NCBI RefSeq assembly: GCF_000416985.1
Contig: NZ_ATDL01000010.1
Location: 38,056 to 102,055 of the forward strand
Direction of reading: 5' to 3'
DNA: 64,000 nt
Source of the DNA: Sphingobacterium paucimobilis HER1398
GTDB lineage: Bacteria; Bacteroidota; Bacteroidia; Sphingobacteriales; Sphingobacteriaceae
Part shown: positions 45,798-54,963 of the stretch, one piece after another
Position numbering within the stretch: the first letter of the stretch is position 1
Layout: the number at the start of each line of letters is the position of its first letter
The notes under the pieces: model-generated
Databases searched by the model: none
Told to the model about the DNA's origin: nothing
The model's input: only the letters and a program-made list of their open reading frames with translations
Position numbers and translations under genes: made by a program

Positions 45798-47258
45798 ATG
45801 AAAAAAATTAAATACTTGATACTATTACCCGCAGCTTTGTTTTCTTTGAACTCTTGTAATAAGTATTTGGATGTGAATCCAAAGACAGAAATGCGACAAG
45901 ATGTGCTATTTGACAGTGAAAAGGGATTTAAAGATGCCTTAACAGGTGTCTATATACAGATGAAATCAAGCTTGAGTTATGGAAACTCACTAACTCAAGG
46001 GACGATTGAAGCGCTAATTTCATCATGGGATGTTACCTCTGGTACAGTTGAACAAAAGCTGGGGCAATTCAATTATGGAGATGAATCTGTTATTAACCAG
46101 TTCAATGCGATTTTTTCTAAACAATATGCTACCATAGCTTCAATTAATGCTATTTTAGATAACATAGATAAAAAGAAAAGCTTATTCAAGGACCCTAAAT
46201 TATTTACTTTAATTAAATCTGAAGCGATAGGTTTACGAGCTTTTATACATCTCGATTTACTTCGTCTTTATGGACCTATTCCTTCTGATTCAGAAAAAGG
46301 AAATCAATTAGCTTATGTTACTACATTCTCTAAGGATATTAATCAAAGATTAAGCTATAGTGAATACAAAAGCATGATAATGAAAGACATTTCTGATGCT
46401 CTTGAGATGAGTAAAGATGTTGATCCATTTTTGAAAGTATCAATGTCACAAATGCGTTCACCATCTGTGTCTACAGGTTTCAATCCAGAAGATAATTTTT
46501 TTGCATATAGGTATTTAAAAATGAATTATTATGCTTTAAAAGGATTGCAAGCACGTGCATATCTTTGGTTTGGAGAAAAGGATAAGGCTTTCTTGGCGGC
46601 GAAAGAAGTAATCGAGGCAAAGAATGATAACGGTACTTTAAAATTTCCGTTAGCAACATCTGCAGATTATACATCTAAAGATTATACTTTGACTAGAGAA
46701 CATCTTTTCGGGCTTTATGATTATAAAATGTATGATAGTTATATTTCAACTTACCAATCTGGGAAACGAAAAAAAGGTTCTACAGAATCCACAATTAAAA
46801 ATACACTATATGGAAATACAGGAAGTGATATGCGAGAAAGTGCCTTGTGGACATTGTTAACTTTAAGTAATGCGAGCAAAGTTAATGTTATTCGTAAATA
46901 TGAAGTTGTGGAACCCAAAACAGTAACTATTGCAACAGACTTTAAGCAGATACCTCTTATTCGTACATCAGAAATGTATTTAATCGCTGCCGAATGTGCT
47001 CCTTATGTAGAAGGGATTAATTATTTTAAAGATTTTTATACTGCGAGAAACAAAGCTAATATTCCTTTACCGCAAAATGAAGGAGCTTTGTTGACAGAGT
47101 TAGTAAAAGAATATCGTCGAGAGTTTTATGGCGAAGGGCAAGCTTTTTACAATTATAAACGTCATAATTCACCTAGAACAGCGGTTATTTTTGCTCCCGC
47201 TGCTGCTGCTGTAAACTATCTATTACCATTACCAACGGTAGAAAATGTTAACCAATAA
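45798..47258 (+). CDS. SusD/RagB family outer membrane lipoprotein
   Basis: A 486-residue lipoprotein with lipobox FSLNSC (cysteine 20) and the SusD opening NKYLDVNPKTEMRQDVLFDSEKGF in pieces. TPR-like helices dominate the first half, including MNYYALKGLQARAYLWFGEKDKAF. The C-terminal region IPLIRTSEMYLIAAE is characteristic of the RagB/SusD fold. It forms the substrate-capturing lid of the SusC barrel encoded 2 bp upstream. The ligand cannot be read from the sequence. Confidence 0.94.
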   Translation: MKKIKYLILLPAALFSLNSCNKYLDVNPKTEMRQDVLFDSEKGFKDALTGVYIQMKSSLSYGNSLTQGTIEALISSWDVTSGTVEQKLGQFNYGDESVINQFNAIFSKQYATIASINAILDNIDKKKSLFKDPKLFTLIKSEAIGLRAFIHLDLLRLYGPIPSDSEKGNQLAYVTTFSKDINQRLSYSEYKSMIMKDISDALEMSKDVDPFLKVSMSQMRSPSVSTGFNPEDNFFAYRYLKMNYYALKGLQARAYLWFGEKDKAFLAAKEVIEAKNDNGTLKFPLATSADYTSKDYTLTREHLFGLYDYKMYDSYISTYQSGKRKKGSTESTIKNTLYGNTGSDMRESALWTLLTLSNASKVNVIRKYEVVEPKTVTIATDFKQIPLIRTSEMYLIAAECAPYVEGINYFKDFYTARNKANIPLPQNEGALLTELVKEYRREFYGEGQAFYNYKRHNSPRTAVIFAPAAAAVNYLLPLPTVENVNQ

Positions 47259-47262
47259 AAAG

Positions 47263-48027
47263 ATGAAAAGGATACTTTTATTAATTTTTTTATTCTCTGG
47301 CTTATTAAACGCATGTAAGCAAGACGAATATTATATATATAACGACGAGAAGAGGATACAATTTGGCCCACAGCCGAATCGTATCTATACTGCCACTTAT
47401 AATATGGCAGATACACTAAAAATGCAGAATTTCTTTTATAAGGATGCTAGTATTGTTAAAGATACGGTATACTTTGATATTTATGCAATAGGTGGGGTGG
47501 AGTCTTTTGATAGACAATTTGTCTTAGAACAAGAAGAATATCCACATATGGAGAACGCTGTTGCGGGTGTTCATTACGTGCCTTTTAATGATCCAGGAAT
47601 TCAAAAGCATTATATGATGAAGGCCGATAGTGTACATGCTGTTGTACCAATTTTTTTGATACGTGACCAATCGCTGGCAAACAAAACGGTGTCCTTGAAG
47701 TTCAAGCTTAAAGAAAATGATTTCTTTAAGCTAGGTGAGAGAACTAAGTTGTTTCGTAGGTTAGAAATCACAGATAGGCTAACCCGACCATCTGCATGGA
47801 CAGATTCTTATTCCCAATATTATTATGGAACATATAGTGTTGTTAAACATGAATTTATGATAGAGGTTACAGGAGAGAAATGGGACAGCGAGTTTATTGA
47901 AAATGTAGACCCTTCTCTTCAGCAATATTATTTGGCTGAAATCAAGAAAGAACTGATTAAGTATAAAAATGACAACGGAGGAGATCCCTTGCTTGATGAG
48001 AATGGGGTTGAAGTAACATTTCCATAG
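47263..48027 (+). CDS. DUF4843 domain lipoprotein
   Basis: A lipoprotein of 254 residues from the ATG at 47263 (MKRILLLIFLFSGLLNAC, lipobox cysteine 18). The ATG at 47245, which overlaps susD, would put five residues in front of the lipobox signal. The mature part begins KQDEYYIYNDEKRIQFGP and matches the DUF4843 pattern of beta-rich, SusCD-associated surface lipoproteins (VYFDIYAIGG, VSLKFKLKEND). Function is unknown. It probably adds substrate-binding capacity at the cell surface, as inferred from context. Confidence 0.88.
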   Translation: MKRILLLIFLFSGLLNACKQDEYYIYNDEKRIQFGPQPNRIYTATYNMADTLKMQNFFYKDASIVKDTVYFDIYAIGGVESFDRQFVLEQEEYPHMENAVAGVHYVPFNDPGIQKHYMMKADSVHAVVPIFLIRDQSLANKTVSLKFKLKENDFFKLGERTKLFRRLEITDRLTRPSAWTDSYSQYYYGTYSVVKHEFMIEVTGEKWDSEFIENVDPSLQQYYLAEIKKELIKYKNDNGGDPLLDENGVEVTFP

Positions 48028-48045
48028 TCTAAAAATCATTATAAA

Positions 48046-49605
48046 ATGAAAATATTACATATAATATTGTTTGTGCTCGGCGTGCTCTTTATTGGGGGCT
48101 GCGAGAAAAATACGAATAACTTTGATTATCAACAAGCAGAAGTTATTACAGTAGAAGGCTTGGAGCCTAGTTATACTCTAATGTCTGGGTATGATGTTTT
48201 GAATATTGATATTTCTGCTAACTCGACAATCCCAGCTGCAGATTTTGACTATACGTGGGGCGTATATGAGACTAATGTACAGGGGTATGCGCCAAAGTTG
48301 GATACAATAGGTAAGGGATCAAAGTTGGTCTATCCTATTAAACTTCCTGCTAAAGGTTGGATGTTAGTTTTGATGGCGAAGAATAAAACGACAGGGGTAA
48401 CGCAGTACTTACGTAGTAATTTAAATATTGTTACTATGTTCACAAGAGGATGGTATGTTGCAAAATCAGAGGGAGACTCTACAGATCTAGATTTACACCT
48501 TACACCTGATAATATTAGTACGACAACTTTAGAGGAGAATGTTTTGAGTCTTTCCAACGGTAAAAAGTTAGCGGGAAGAGCCAAGCAGTTGATTTTTACA
48601 ACCAACTATAAAACTACGGTTACTGGAGTGCTTGCCAATACAAGAACACTTTTCGTACAAAGTGAAAAGAGTTCAAGACCATTGAATATTAATACGTTAA
48701 AATCACTGCATACCGATGAGTCTTTATTTATTGGGACACCTCCTCCAGGAAGTGTCGGTGCTGCTTTCAACGGATCATCAGCAAATTACTTAATTAAGGG
48801 CGGAAAGCTATTCTCTATATATGCGATGTCTTCGAACAACGGTACATTTGGTTCAGCAAAAATGATTGATGAGTATGATTCACCTTATAATTTGTCTGAT
48901 TATTTTGCAGTAAATACTTCTAATGACCCGATTTTATGGGATAATATTTCTGGTTCATTTATTACTATGTCGATGGGATATGGAACCTCTATGGCAAAGT
49001 ATATTGATGCTCAGACGAATAATGATATCAAAGCAAACAATAACAATAACAAGAATTTGCTTTATATGGGCTTTAAAAGCGCTATATACAATGCTTCCGC
49101 TTATCGTTATGCATTAGAAGGTTATGCTTTATTGCAAGACAAAGTAAACCAAAGTCTAAAAACACTAGTTAAATTGGTCGCTGATCAAAGTATATTAACT
49201 ATTACACCAACGGATATTTCTTCAACGAGTTTATTGCATAATGCAACGATGTACACGCTTAATAAAGAAGATGAAAGCATATTGTATTTTGTAACTGCGA
49301 ATCAAGTCTATAGTCATAACTTGGATAATCATACAGAAGATTTACAATTTTCTACACCAAATGATGAAGAAGTTACTTTTATTAGGCATCTGAAATATTC
49401 AGAAAACTCCAACCCAGTATATTCTCATAACTACATCGCTATTGGTAGTAAAAAAGGAAATGAGTATAGAATAAGGTTTTTTAAAAAATCATCTGGAAAC
49501 CTTGAGTCACAACCCGTTTTTACGTTGGAAGGGAAAGGTACGGCGAATGATGTTTTGTATATTTCACCTAGTGTTTCTGAATATACGTATGCTAATTCCT
49601 ATTAA
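48046..49605 (+). CDS. PKD-like family lipoprotein
   Basis: A 519-residue lipoprotein with lipobox LFIGGC (cysteine 19). The N-terminal portion has a PKD-like Ig domain (DFDYTWGVYETNVQG, GWMLVLMAKNKTTGVTQYLRSNLNI in pieces). The remainder is a beta-propeller-like region without recognised enzyme motifs. This family regularly follows SusC, SusD and DUF4843 in Sphingobacteriaceae loci, and its role is presumed to be ligand binding at the surface. Confidence 0.85.
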   Translation: MKILHIILFVLGVLFIGGCEKNTNNFDYQQAEVITVEGLEPSYTLMSGYDVLNIDISANSTIPAADFDYTWGVYETNVQGYAPKLDTIGKGSKLVYPIKLPAKGWMLVLMAKNKTTGVTQYLRSNLNIVTMFTRGWYVAKSEGDSTDLDLHLTPDNISTTTLEENVLSLSNGKKLAGRAKQLIFTTNYKTTVTGVLANTRTLFVQSEKSSRPLNINTLKSLHTDESLFIGTPPPGSVGAAFNGSSANYLIKGGKLFSIYAMSSNNGTFGSAKMIDEYDSPYNLSDYFAVNTSNDPILWDNISGSFITMSMGYGTSMAKYIDAQTNNDIKANNNNNKNLLYMGFKSAIYNASAYRYALEGYALLQDKVNQSLKTLVKLVADQSILTITPTDISSTSLLHNATMYTLNKEDESILYFVTANQVYSHNLDNHTEDLQFSTPNDEEVTFIRHLKYSENSNPVYSHNYIAIGSKKGNEYRIRFFKKSSGNLESQPVFTLEGKGTANDVLYISPSVSEYTYANSY

Positions 49606-49614
49606 TATTTTATA

Positions 49615-50994
49615 ATGAGAAAAACACTTTTAACATTATTTGCAGCACTTTCGGGTGCTGCACTATTTGCCCAACAACCCGTACAGGTCAAAGGAATTTT
49701 GGACAGAGAATTTGTCCGTCCCATAAAACTATTTAAGGTTGTCGAAGGTAATATGCAAGAGATTGCTAGCGCTGTTCCTCAGGGCGATAACAAATTTGGG
49801 TTTACTTTTTATCCTGATTATGAAGGGTTTTATGCTCTTGGAACCGGGGAGATCGGTAGTCAAACAGATAATTTAACATTTTACTTTAAAGGAGGAGAGG
49901 AGCTTGAACTGAATATTACGGATTTCAGTTATGATCTTATTGGAAATAAAAACAGTAAAGAGAATCAAATATTGGCCAAATGGCACAAAGAAGCTAATAC
50001 TGTAGAGAATAAAGCTTTTTCTTGGCAACGAGTTCAAAGCTCATTCGTTGATTTTTTTCCCGAGCTAGAGATACTAACTAAAAAGGCAGATACCTTTGCT
50101 CAGCATAATAAGTCTGGGAATAAGAAGTTTGACGCCTTTTTGCCTACATTTATCAAGTGGGATATGGCTGCAAACGCAACTAATTTTTTAAACACACCAA
50201 GAACAGTGCACCCTGCTGTAGAAGAGTATTCTTCCTATTATAGTACTATATCTTTATCAGACTTTTCTAAATCTGCTTCTACCGTTTACAATATGCCTTG
50301 GGGAGATCGTACTTTAGGCGGTGTAGCTTCTGTTGAGGCACGTATTAAAAACCGTCCCTATATACAGGGGATAGAGGGTTTGCAAAATAGTATTGCCCTA
50401 TTAAATAACGATACTCTAAAAGGTGATGCTGTTTTGACGTATCTCGCACGTCAAAAAGATTACACAGCTTATAAAGAAGCTGCAGACAAATATAGAAGCT
50501 TTTTTTTGACGGACTCACAAAAAAAACGAGCTATAGCCATCATGAATGATATGGCACAGCTTAAGGCTGGAGATCAAGGTCTGAATTTTTCTTTTCCTGA
50601 TAATAATGGTAAGTCTGTCAAATTCAGTGATTTAAAAGGTAAGGTTGTACTTGTTGATGTTTGGGCTACTTGGTGTGGTCCTTGCAAAGCAGAGATTCCT
50701 CATCTAAAGAAGTTGGAGGAAGAGATGAAAGGTACTGACGTACAGGTTGTGAGTATTTCAGTGGATGAAGAGAAGGATAAAGAAAAATGGTTAAAAATGA
50801 TCAAGGATGAAAATCTTGGTGGTATACAGTTATTTGCATCAGGCTGGGGAGCTATAGCTGAGTACTATAAGATTAAAGGTATTCCGCGCTTTATGGTTTT
50901 CGATAGAGATGGCAAAATTGTTACTGTAGATTCACCTCGTCCTTCTAATCCAGAGCTTAAGCAATTATTAGAGAACGTGCTATCAAAAAAATAA
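49615..50994 (+). CDS. TlpA-type thiol-disulfide oxidoreductase (1)
   Basis: A 459-residue exported protein (MRKTLLTLFAALSGAALFAQ). A beta-rich N-terminal domain (VKGILDREFVRPIKLFKV) and a helical middle region precede the C-terminal thioredoxin domain. Its redox motif is WCGPC at residues 353-357 and the cis-proline loop is KGIPRFMVFDRDGK. It is paralogous to the TlpA gene at 54964 along the full length. It probably reduces disulfides in the periplasm, supporting uptake of a disulfide-bearing substrate. Spacing to its neighbours is below 10 bp. Confidence 0.92.
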   Translation: MRKTLLTLFAALSGAALFAQQPVQVKGILDREFVRPIKLFKVVEGNMQEIASAVPQGDNKFGFTFYPDYEGFYALGTGEIGSQTDNLTFYFKGGEELELNITDFSYDLIGNKNSKENQILAKWHKEANTVENKAFSWQRVQSSFVDFFPELEILTKKADTFAQHNKSGNKKFDAFLPTFIKWDMAANATNFLNTPRTVHPAVEEYSSYYSTISLSDFSKSASTVYNMPWGDRTLGGVASVEARIKNRPYIQGIEGLQNSIALLNNDTLKGDAVLTYLARQKDYTAYKEAADKYRSFFLTDSQKKRAIAIMNDMAQLKAGDQGLNFSFPDNNGKSVKFSDLKGKVVLVDVWATWCGPCKAEIPHLKKLEEEMKGTDVQVVSISVDEEKDKEKWLKMIKDENLGGIQLFASGWGAIAEYYKIKGIPRFMVFDRDGKIVTVDSPRPSNPELKQLLENVLSKK

Positions 50995-50998
50995 AAGC

Positions 50999-52162
50999 AT
51001 GCGTAAATTTTGGAATTTAATTATTGCAGGAGCCTTATCGTTCCCTGTGCTATCTTTTGCACAGGGAGATAGCCTCTTGGTCAGCGGAATATTAAAGCAA
51101 GGTACAGCAGATCAGATTCAAAAAGTTTGGTTTTCATTTACTGATCATGACGGACAAGATTTCCGTACATCCTCAAATGTAATGTCCGGTGCGTTTCAGT
51201 TTACTGTACCTAAGCAGGCTTTGGTCATTGATGGCATGCTGAGGTTTACTGGAGCAGACCCTATGAATGGAGTAATGTATAGACCTTTAAATCTTTTCAT
51301 CCATAAAGAAGATATTCAGATTACAGGACAGCATGACGAGTTAGAGTTGGCTGTTGTTTCAGGAGGAGAGGAGAATAATGATTACAATGCTTTACGCCAA
51401 TCTACAGCGGATATCACACGTAAAGTGACGGCTTTATATGAACCTCTGATAAAAGGAGAGGTAAAGAGCGATACGGAAGAAGGCAAAAACCTAATGAAGG
51501 AGATGAGTATATTGCATCGCCAGGAATATGCAGCTCAGAAGAAATTCATAGTAGCGTACCCAGATTCTTACGTAAGTCTTTTTCTATTATATAGACTCAA
51601 GAATATTTACACCTCTGATGACTATGCAAAGACTTTTAACCAATTAAACAAGAGCTATCAAAGTACAAGAGTAGGGAAAGAAATACAAAATAACATCCAA
51701 CGAGAAGCGGTAACAGCGAAGGGAACGATAGCAAAAACTTTTGAACGCACTACCGCTATTGGTAAGCCATTTAAATTAGAAGATTTAAGAGGGAAAGTAT
51801 TTCTTATAGACTTTTGGGGGAGTTGGTGTGGGCCATGTCGTGCAAGTATGCCGCATTTGTTAGAGCTGTATGAGAAGTACCAAGGCAAAGGCTTTGAAAT
51901 TGTTGGAGTGGCACAGGAACGAGGCAAGACACCTGAGGAAGCGAATGAAAGCTGGAAGAAAGCAATAGATGAATTAGGTATACATTGGGTTAATGTTTTG
52001 AATAATGAGAATAAAGAACAGTTTGATATTGTTAAATCTTATGCAATTACAGGCTTTCCAACCAAAATATTGGTTGATGCCCAGGGCAAAATCATTTTGA
52101 GAATAACAGCTTCCGCAACAGACGACATTGATGTTGCCTTGAGGAATATATACGGCTATTAA
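50999..52162 (+). CDS. TlpA-type thiol-disulfide oxidoreductase (2)
   Basis: A 387-residue exported protein (signal MRKFWNLIIAGALSFPVLSFAQ). An N-terminal DUF4369-like beta domain (VSGILKQGTADQIQKVWF) precedes a helical linker and a thioredoxin domain with WCGPC at residues 276-280 and the ITGFPTKILVDAQGK loop. It is a distinct branch from the other two TlpA proteins of this operon. It starts 4 bp after the preceding gene. Confidence 0.92.
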   Translation: MRKFWNLIIAGALSFPVLSFAQGDSLLVSGILKQGTADQIQKVWFSFTDHDGQDFRTSSNVMSGAFQFTVPKQALVIDGMLRFTGADPMNGVMYRPLNLFIHKEDIQITGQHDELELAVVSGGEENNDYNALRQSTADITRKVTALYEPLIKGEVKSDTEEGKNLMKEMSILHRQEYAAQKKFIVAYPDSYVSLFLLYRLKNIYTSDDYAKTFNQLNKSYQSTRVGKEIQNNIQREAVTAKGTIAKTFERTTAIGKPFKLEDLRGKVFLIDFWGSWCGPCRASMPHLLELYEKYQGKGFEIVGVAQERGKTPEEANESWKKAIDELGIHWVNVLNNENKEQFDIVKSYAITGFPTKILVDAQGKIILRITASATDDIDVALRNIYGY

Positions 52163-52173
52163 AACAGGAATCC

Positions 52174-53679
52174 ATGCAGAGCGGAAAAACTAAGTTAATT
52201 ATATTAGCAGCAGCAGTGTTGTTTGGTAGTAATGTTGTAAAGGCACAGTCAAAAGAGAAGCTCCAATTTTCCGCTGCAATCAACAAATCTCTCCAGACCC
52301 AAGATACTTCCGGGCTCTCCACATATCTGGCAGATGAGTTTGCTGTAGCGGGACATACTGCAGAAGGGGCTAAGTTCCGACTTCATCAAGTTATTAAAAA
52401 TTACGGGGCCTTGTCCATGCAGATTTTGAGGCATGAATCGACCTCAAAAGGAATACTTTATAACGTAGAATTTACCGAAAAGGACGGGAATAAAACTGTC
52501 TCTCAAGTATTGGTAAATACTAAAGGACAATTATTGTATCTCACCCAATTTGATCTCTTATATGGATTAAAGCGGGAGGTAAAATCACGTTTGGTTGCAC
52601 GAATCCCTTTCGAAAATCACAATGGTTCCATCGTTTTGAAAGTAAGAATCAATGGGTTTGAAAGACCATTAAATCTTTTGTTTGATACCGGGGCAGATGG
52701 GATGGCGCTGAGCCAATCGTTGGCAGATGAGATCGGATTGAAAATAACCCGCGAGAATAATGCTTCTGTAGTCGGTGGAAACAAAACAATACAAGTTTCA
52801 GACAACAATACGGTATCGCTGGATACCCTTTCCCTTAAGGGGATGGGTATTGCGATTTTTCCAGAGATGGGCAGAGATCATGCCGAAGGCATCATTGGCA
52901 ATGCGCTGATCCGTCGCTACATTACCCATATCGATTACGATAGCAATATGCTTTCCTTATACAGTTTTGGGCCACACACCTATGAAGGAACAGGACAGAC
53001 GGTGCAGGTAGGTATGCCATCTGGAATAATGATGCTCCCGGGCGAGCTTGAGATTGTACAGGGGAAAAAATATGCGGGCAACTTTGTGTTTGATACAGGT
53101 GCATCTTATGACCTGATCTGTTTCAGGCCCTTTGTTCGACAGAATAAGCTATTGGTATCAGGATTTAAGCCCGAGGTACAGGCTGCTACCGTCAGTATGG
53201 GCATATCTTCGCCGACTTTCCTTGGTAAGAGCTATGGATTCAACATTGCTGGCTTAAGCCCGATGTCGGGACTTCCCGTTACATTAATGGGAGGCTCCTC
53301 TGACAACGAAAACTGGAATCCGGGTGCTGATGGATCTATCGGCGTACGTTTATTAAGCCGTTACAATATGACCATCAACTTGGCAGAAGGAGAAGTTTTT
53401 TTCAGTCCGAATAAGTTACATAGCATGCCACAGGACTTTGTGCTGAAGAACTATCAGTTGGGTTGGGACAATGACGGCAAACTAGTGGTATTGGGTACTG
53501 CAGGCTTTGGAGAGGCGAAGGCAGAGCTCGCTAAAGGAGCGAAAATTAAAAGCTTAGGTAGTTATCCAGCCGATAAACTGGCAAAGAAGGCGGAGCTAAT
53601 TGCTGAAATACAGCAGAAAACAGTAGCTGGTGAGGAAGTTACCGTTGAAATAGAAGACGGAAGTATTACAAACTTATAA
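52174..53679 (+). CDS. Retropepsin-like aspartyl protease with SnoaL-like N-terminus
   Basis: A 501-residue exported protein. After the signal peptide (ending VVKAQ) lies a cone-like SnoaL/NTF2-like region (about 30-135). Then come two retropepsin lobes in one chain, each with the catalytic DTGA motif: LLFDTGADGMALS (Asp171) and FVFDTGASYDLI (Asp307). Two DTGA motifs in one chain give a monomeric, pepsin-like active site. A C-terminal domain follows, with a PDZ-like segment AKIKSLGSYPADKLAKKAEL. The protein could digest a protein substrate taken up by the SusCD pair. Base composition looks more GC-rich than that of the SusC-PKD genes. Confidence 0.88.
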   Translation: MQSGKTKLIILAAAVLFGSNVVKAQSKEKLQFSAAINKSLQTQDTSGLSTYLADEFAVAGHTAEGAKFRLHQVIKNYGALSMQILRHESTSKGILYNVEFTEKDGNKTVSQVLVNTKGQLLYLTQFDLLYGLKREVKSRLVARIPFENHNGSIVLKVRINGFERPLNLLFDTGADGMALSQSLADEIGLKITRENNASVVGGNKTIQVSDNNTVSLDTLSLKGMGIAIFPEMGRDHAEGIIGNALIRRYITHIDYDSNMLSLYSFGPHTYEGTGQTVQVGMPSGIMMLPGELEIVQGKKYAGNFVFDTGASYDLICFRPFVRQNKLLVSGFKPEVQAATVSMGISSPTFLGKSYGFNIAGLSPMSGLPVTLMGGSSDNENWNPGADGSIGVRLLSRYNMTINLAEGEVFFSPNKLHSMPQDFVLKNYQLGWDNDGKLVVLGTAGFGEAKAELAKGAKIKSLGSYPADKLAKKAELIAEIQQKTVAGEEVTVEIEDGSITNL

Positions 53680-53700
53680 ATGTATTTAGATAAACTGATA

Positions 53701-54921
53701 ATGAAGAAAATATTAAGTCTCTTGCTTATGCTTTTCATGGGTATAGTAAGCATTTATGCTCAAGAAGACCAATCTTTTAAAGGCTCTTTTGAAGATTGTA
53801 AAGCCCAGGCGAAAAAGGAAAATAAGCTAATTCTAATTGATATGTATTTTGTAGGCTGTATGCCCTGTGCCGAGATGGACAAGCGCGTACTTCCGGATCC
53901 TTCTGTTCAACAGGAAATTCAGCAAAACTACATCTTGTATAAAACCGACGTCATGAAGGAATTGGATGGAAAAAAGTTAGCCCGTAAATATGGCGCTTCT
54001 GGCTTTCCTACCTATGTCATTTTGAATAAGGATGGGAAGGCTATTTTGACAGAATCTGGTTTTTTTGGCGTAAACAGATTTGTTCCTTTATTACAAAAAG
54101 CGGTACAGATGGAAGCTGTTAAAAATTATTTAGCATTTGATACAAATTTGGATAGCGAATATCCGGCCGCCTATAGTGAGCGCTTTATCAAAACTGGTGT
54201 AAACCATCCTTTTTCAGAGTTGGAGGAGTATTTAGATCAGCAGAAAGATTTATTCAGCGAGCAAGCCTTTTTAGCAAACTCGGTAACCAACTTTCCGAAG
54301 TATAATCTTTGGGCATACAATAATCTTTCGAAGCTAATTCAGTTATATGGCGGAAATCTACTGATGAATAAAATAAATAATGTAGCTAAAGCAAAAAGTA
54401 AGCAATACGGAGCGGCACAACAATTGGATAGTCTGGAGGCGTTAGTTTCTTATATCCGTCCGGTATACAATGACAAGTTGTGGCCTGTTTTCCTTCCCCA
54501 TTTTGTGGCAGACTATTACAATTCCTCCAAGGATGCCAAGGCCTATTTAGCTTTAATTGATAAGTACACACTTTATCCCAAGTGGGAAGAGCGTAGCAAT
54601 GCTTTGGGACAGGTTATCATCGACCAAAAGAGTAACAAGCCTCTACTTAAAGCGTTATTGGCAGAGTATGAGGCCCAGAGCAAGAAGGAGCCATTAGATT
54701 TTACCGATCAGTATAAGCTAACGCTATTGTATACGTATTTAGGCGACTTTAAGAGTGCAGATAAGACAGTAGAGCAATTTTTAACAGCTGATTTTACGAA
54801 CCCATATTATAAAATCAACAAGGAGGAAGCCTTGGCGATGCAGGCCGCCATTAAGCGTAAAGATGCAAATGGCTTTGAGGCAAAGGATCTGAAGAGAACT
54901 TTAGGTTTTTCAATGGACTAG
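53701..54921 (+). CDS. Thioredoxin-fold protein
   Basis: A 406-residue exported protein from the ATG at 53701 (signal MKKILSLLLMLFMGIVSIYA). An earlier start at 53680 would precede the signal peptide and is less likely. A thioredoxin-like domain has the motif CMPC (Cys53, Cys56) in YFVGCMPCAEM and a cis-proline loop SGFPTYVILNKDGK. The rest is helical, TPR-like (YLGDFKSADKTVEQFL). It resembles DsbD-gamma/thioredoxin_7 type proteins. It lies between the protease and the third TlpA gene. Confidence 0.9.
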   Translation: MKKILSLLLMLFMGIVSIYAQEDQSFKGSFEDCKAQAKKENKLILIDMYFVGCMPCAEMDKRVLPDPSVQQEIQQNYILYKTDVMKELDGKKLARKYGASGFPTYVILNKDGKAILTESGFFGVNRFVPLLQKAVQMEAVKNYLAFDTNLDSEYPAAYSERFIKTGVNHPFSELEEYLDQQKDLFSEQAFLANSVTNFPKYNLWAYNNLSKLIQLYGGNLLMNKINNVAKAKSKQYGAAQQLDSLEALVSYIRPVYNDKLWPVFLPHFVADYYNSSKDAKAYLALIDKYTLYPKWEERSNALGQVIIDQKSNKPLLKALLAEYEAQSKKEPLDFTDQYKLTLLYTYLGDFKSADKTVEQFLTADFTNPYYKINKEEALAMQAAIKRKDANGFEAKDLKRTLGFSMD

Positions 54922-54963
54922 GTGAATAATAGCGATTGGACTTAATAATAAACACGAATTATA

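Noticed and set aside
52174..53679. Horizontal transfer of the protease gene on the basis of higher GC
   Set aside because: The difference is judged by eye only. Codon-usage statistics were not computed, and the gene fits its operon by spacing.
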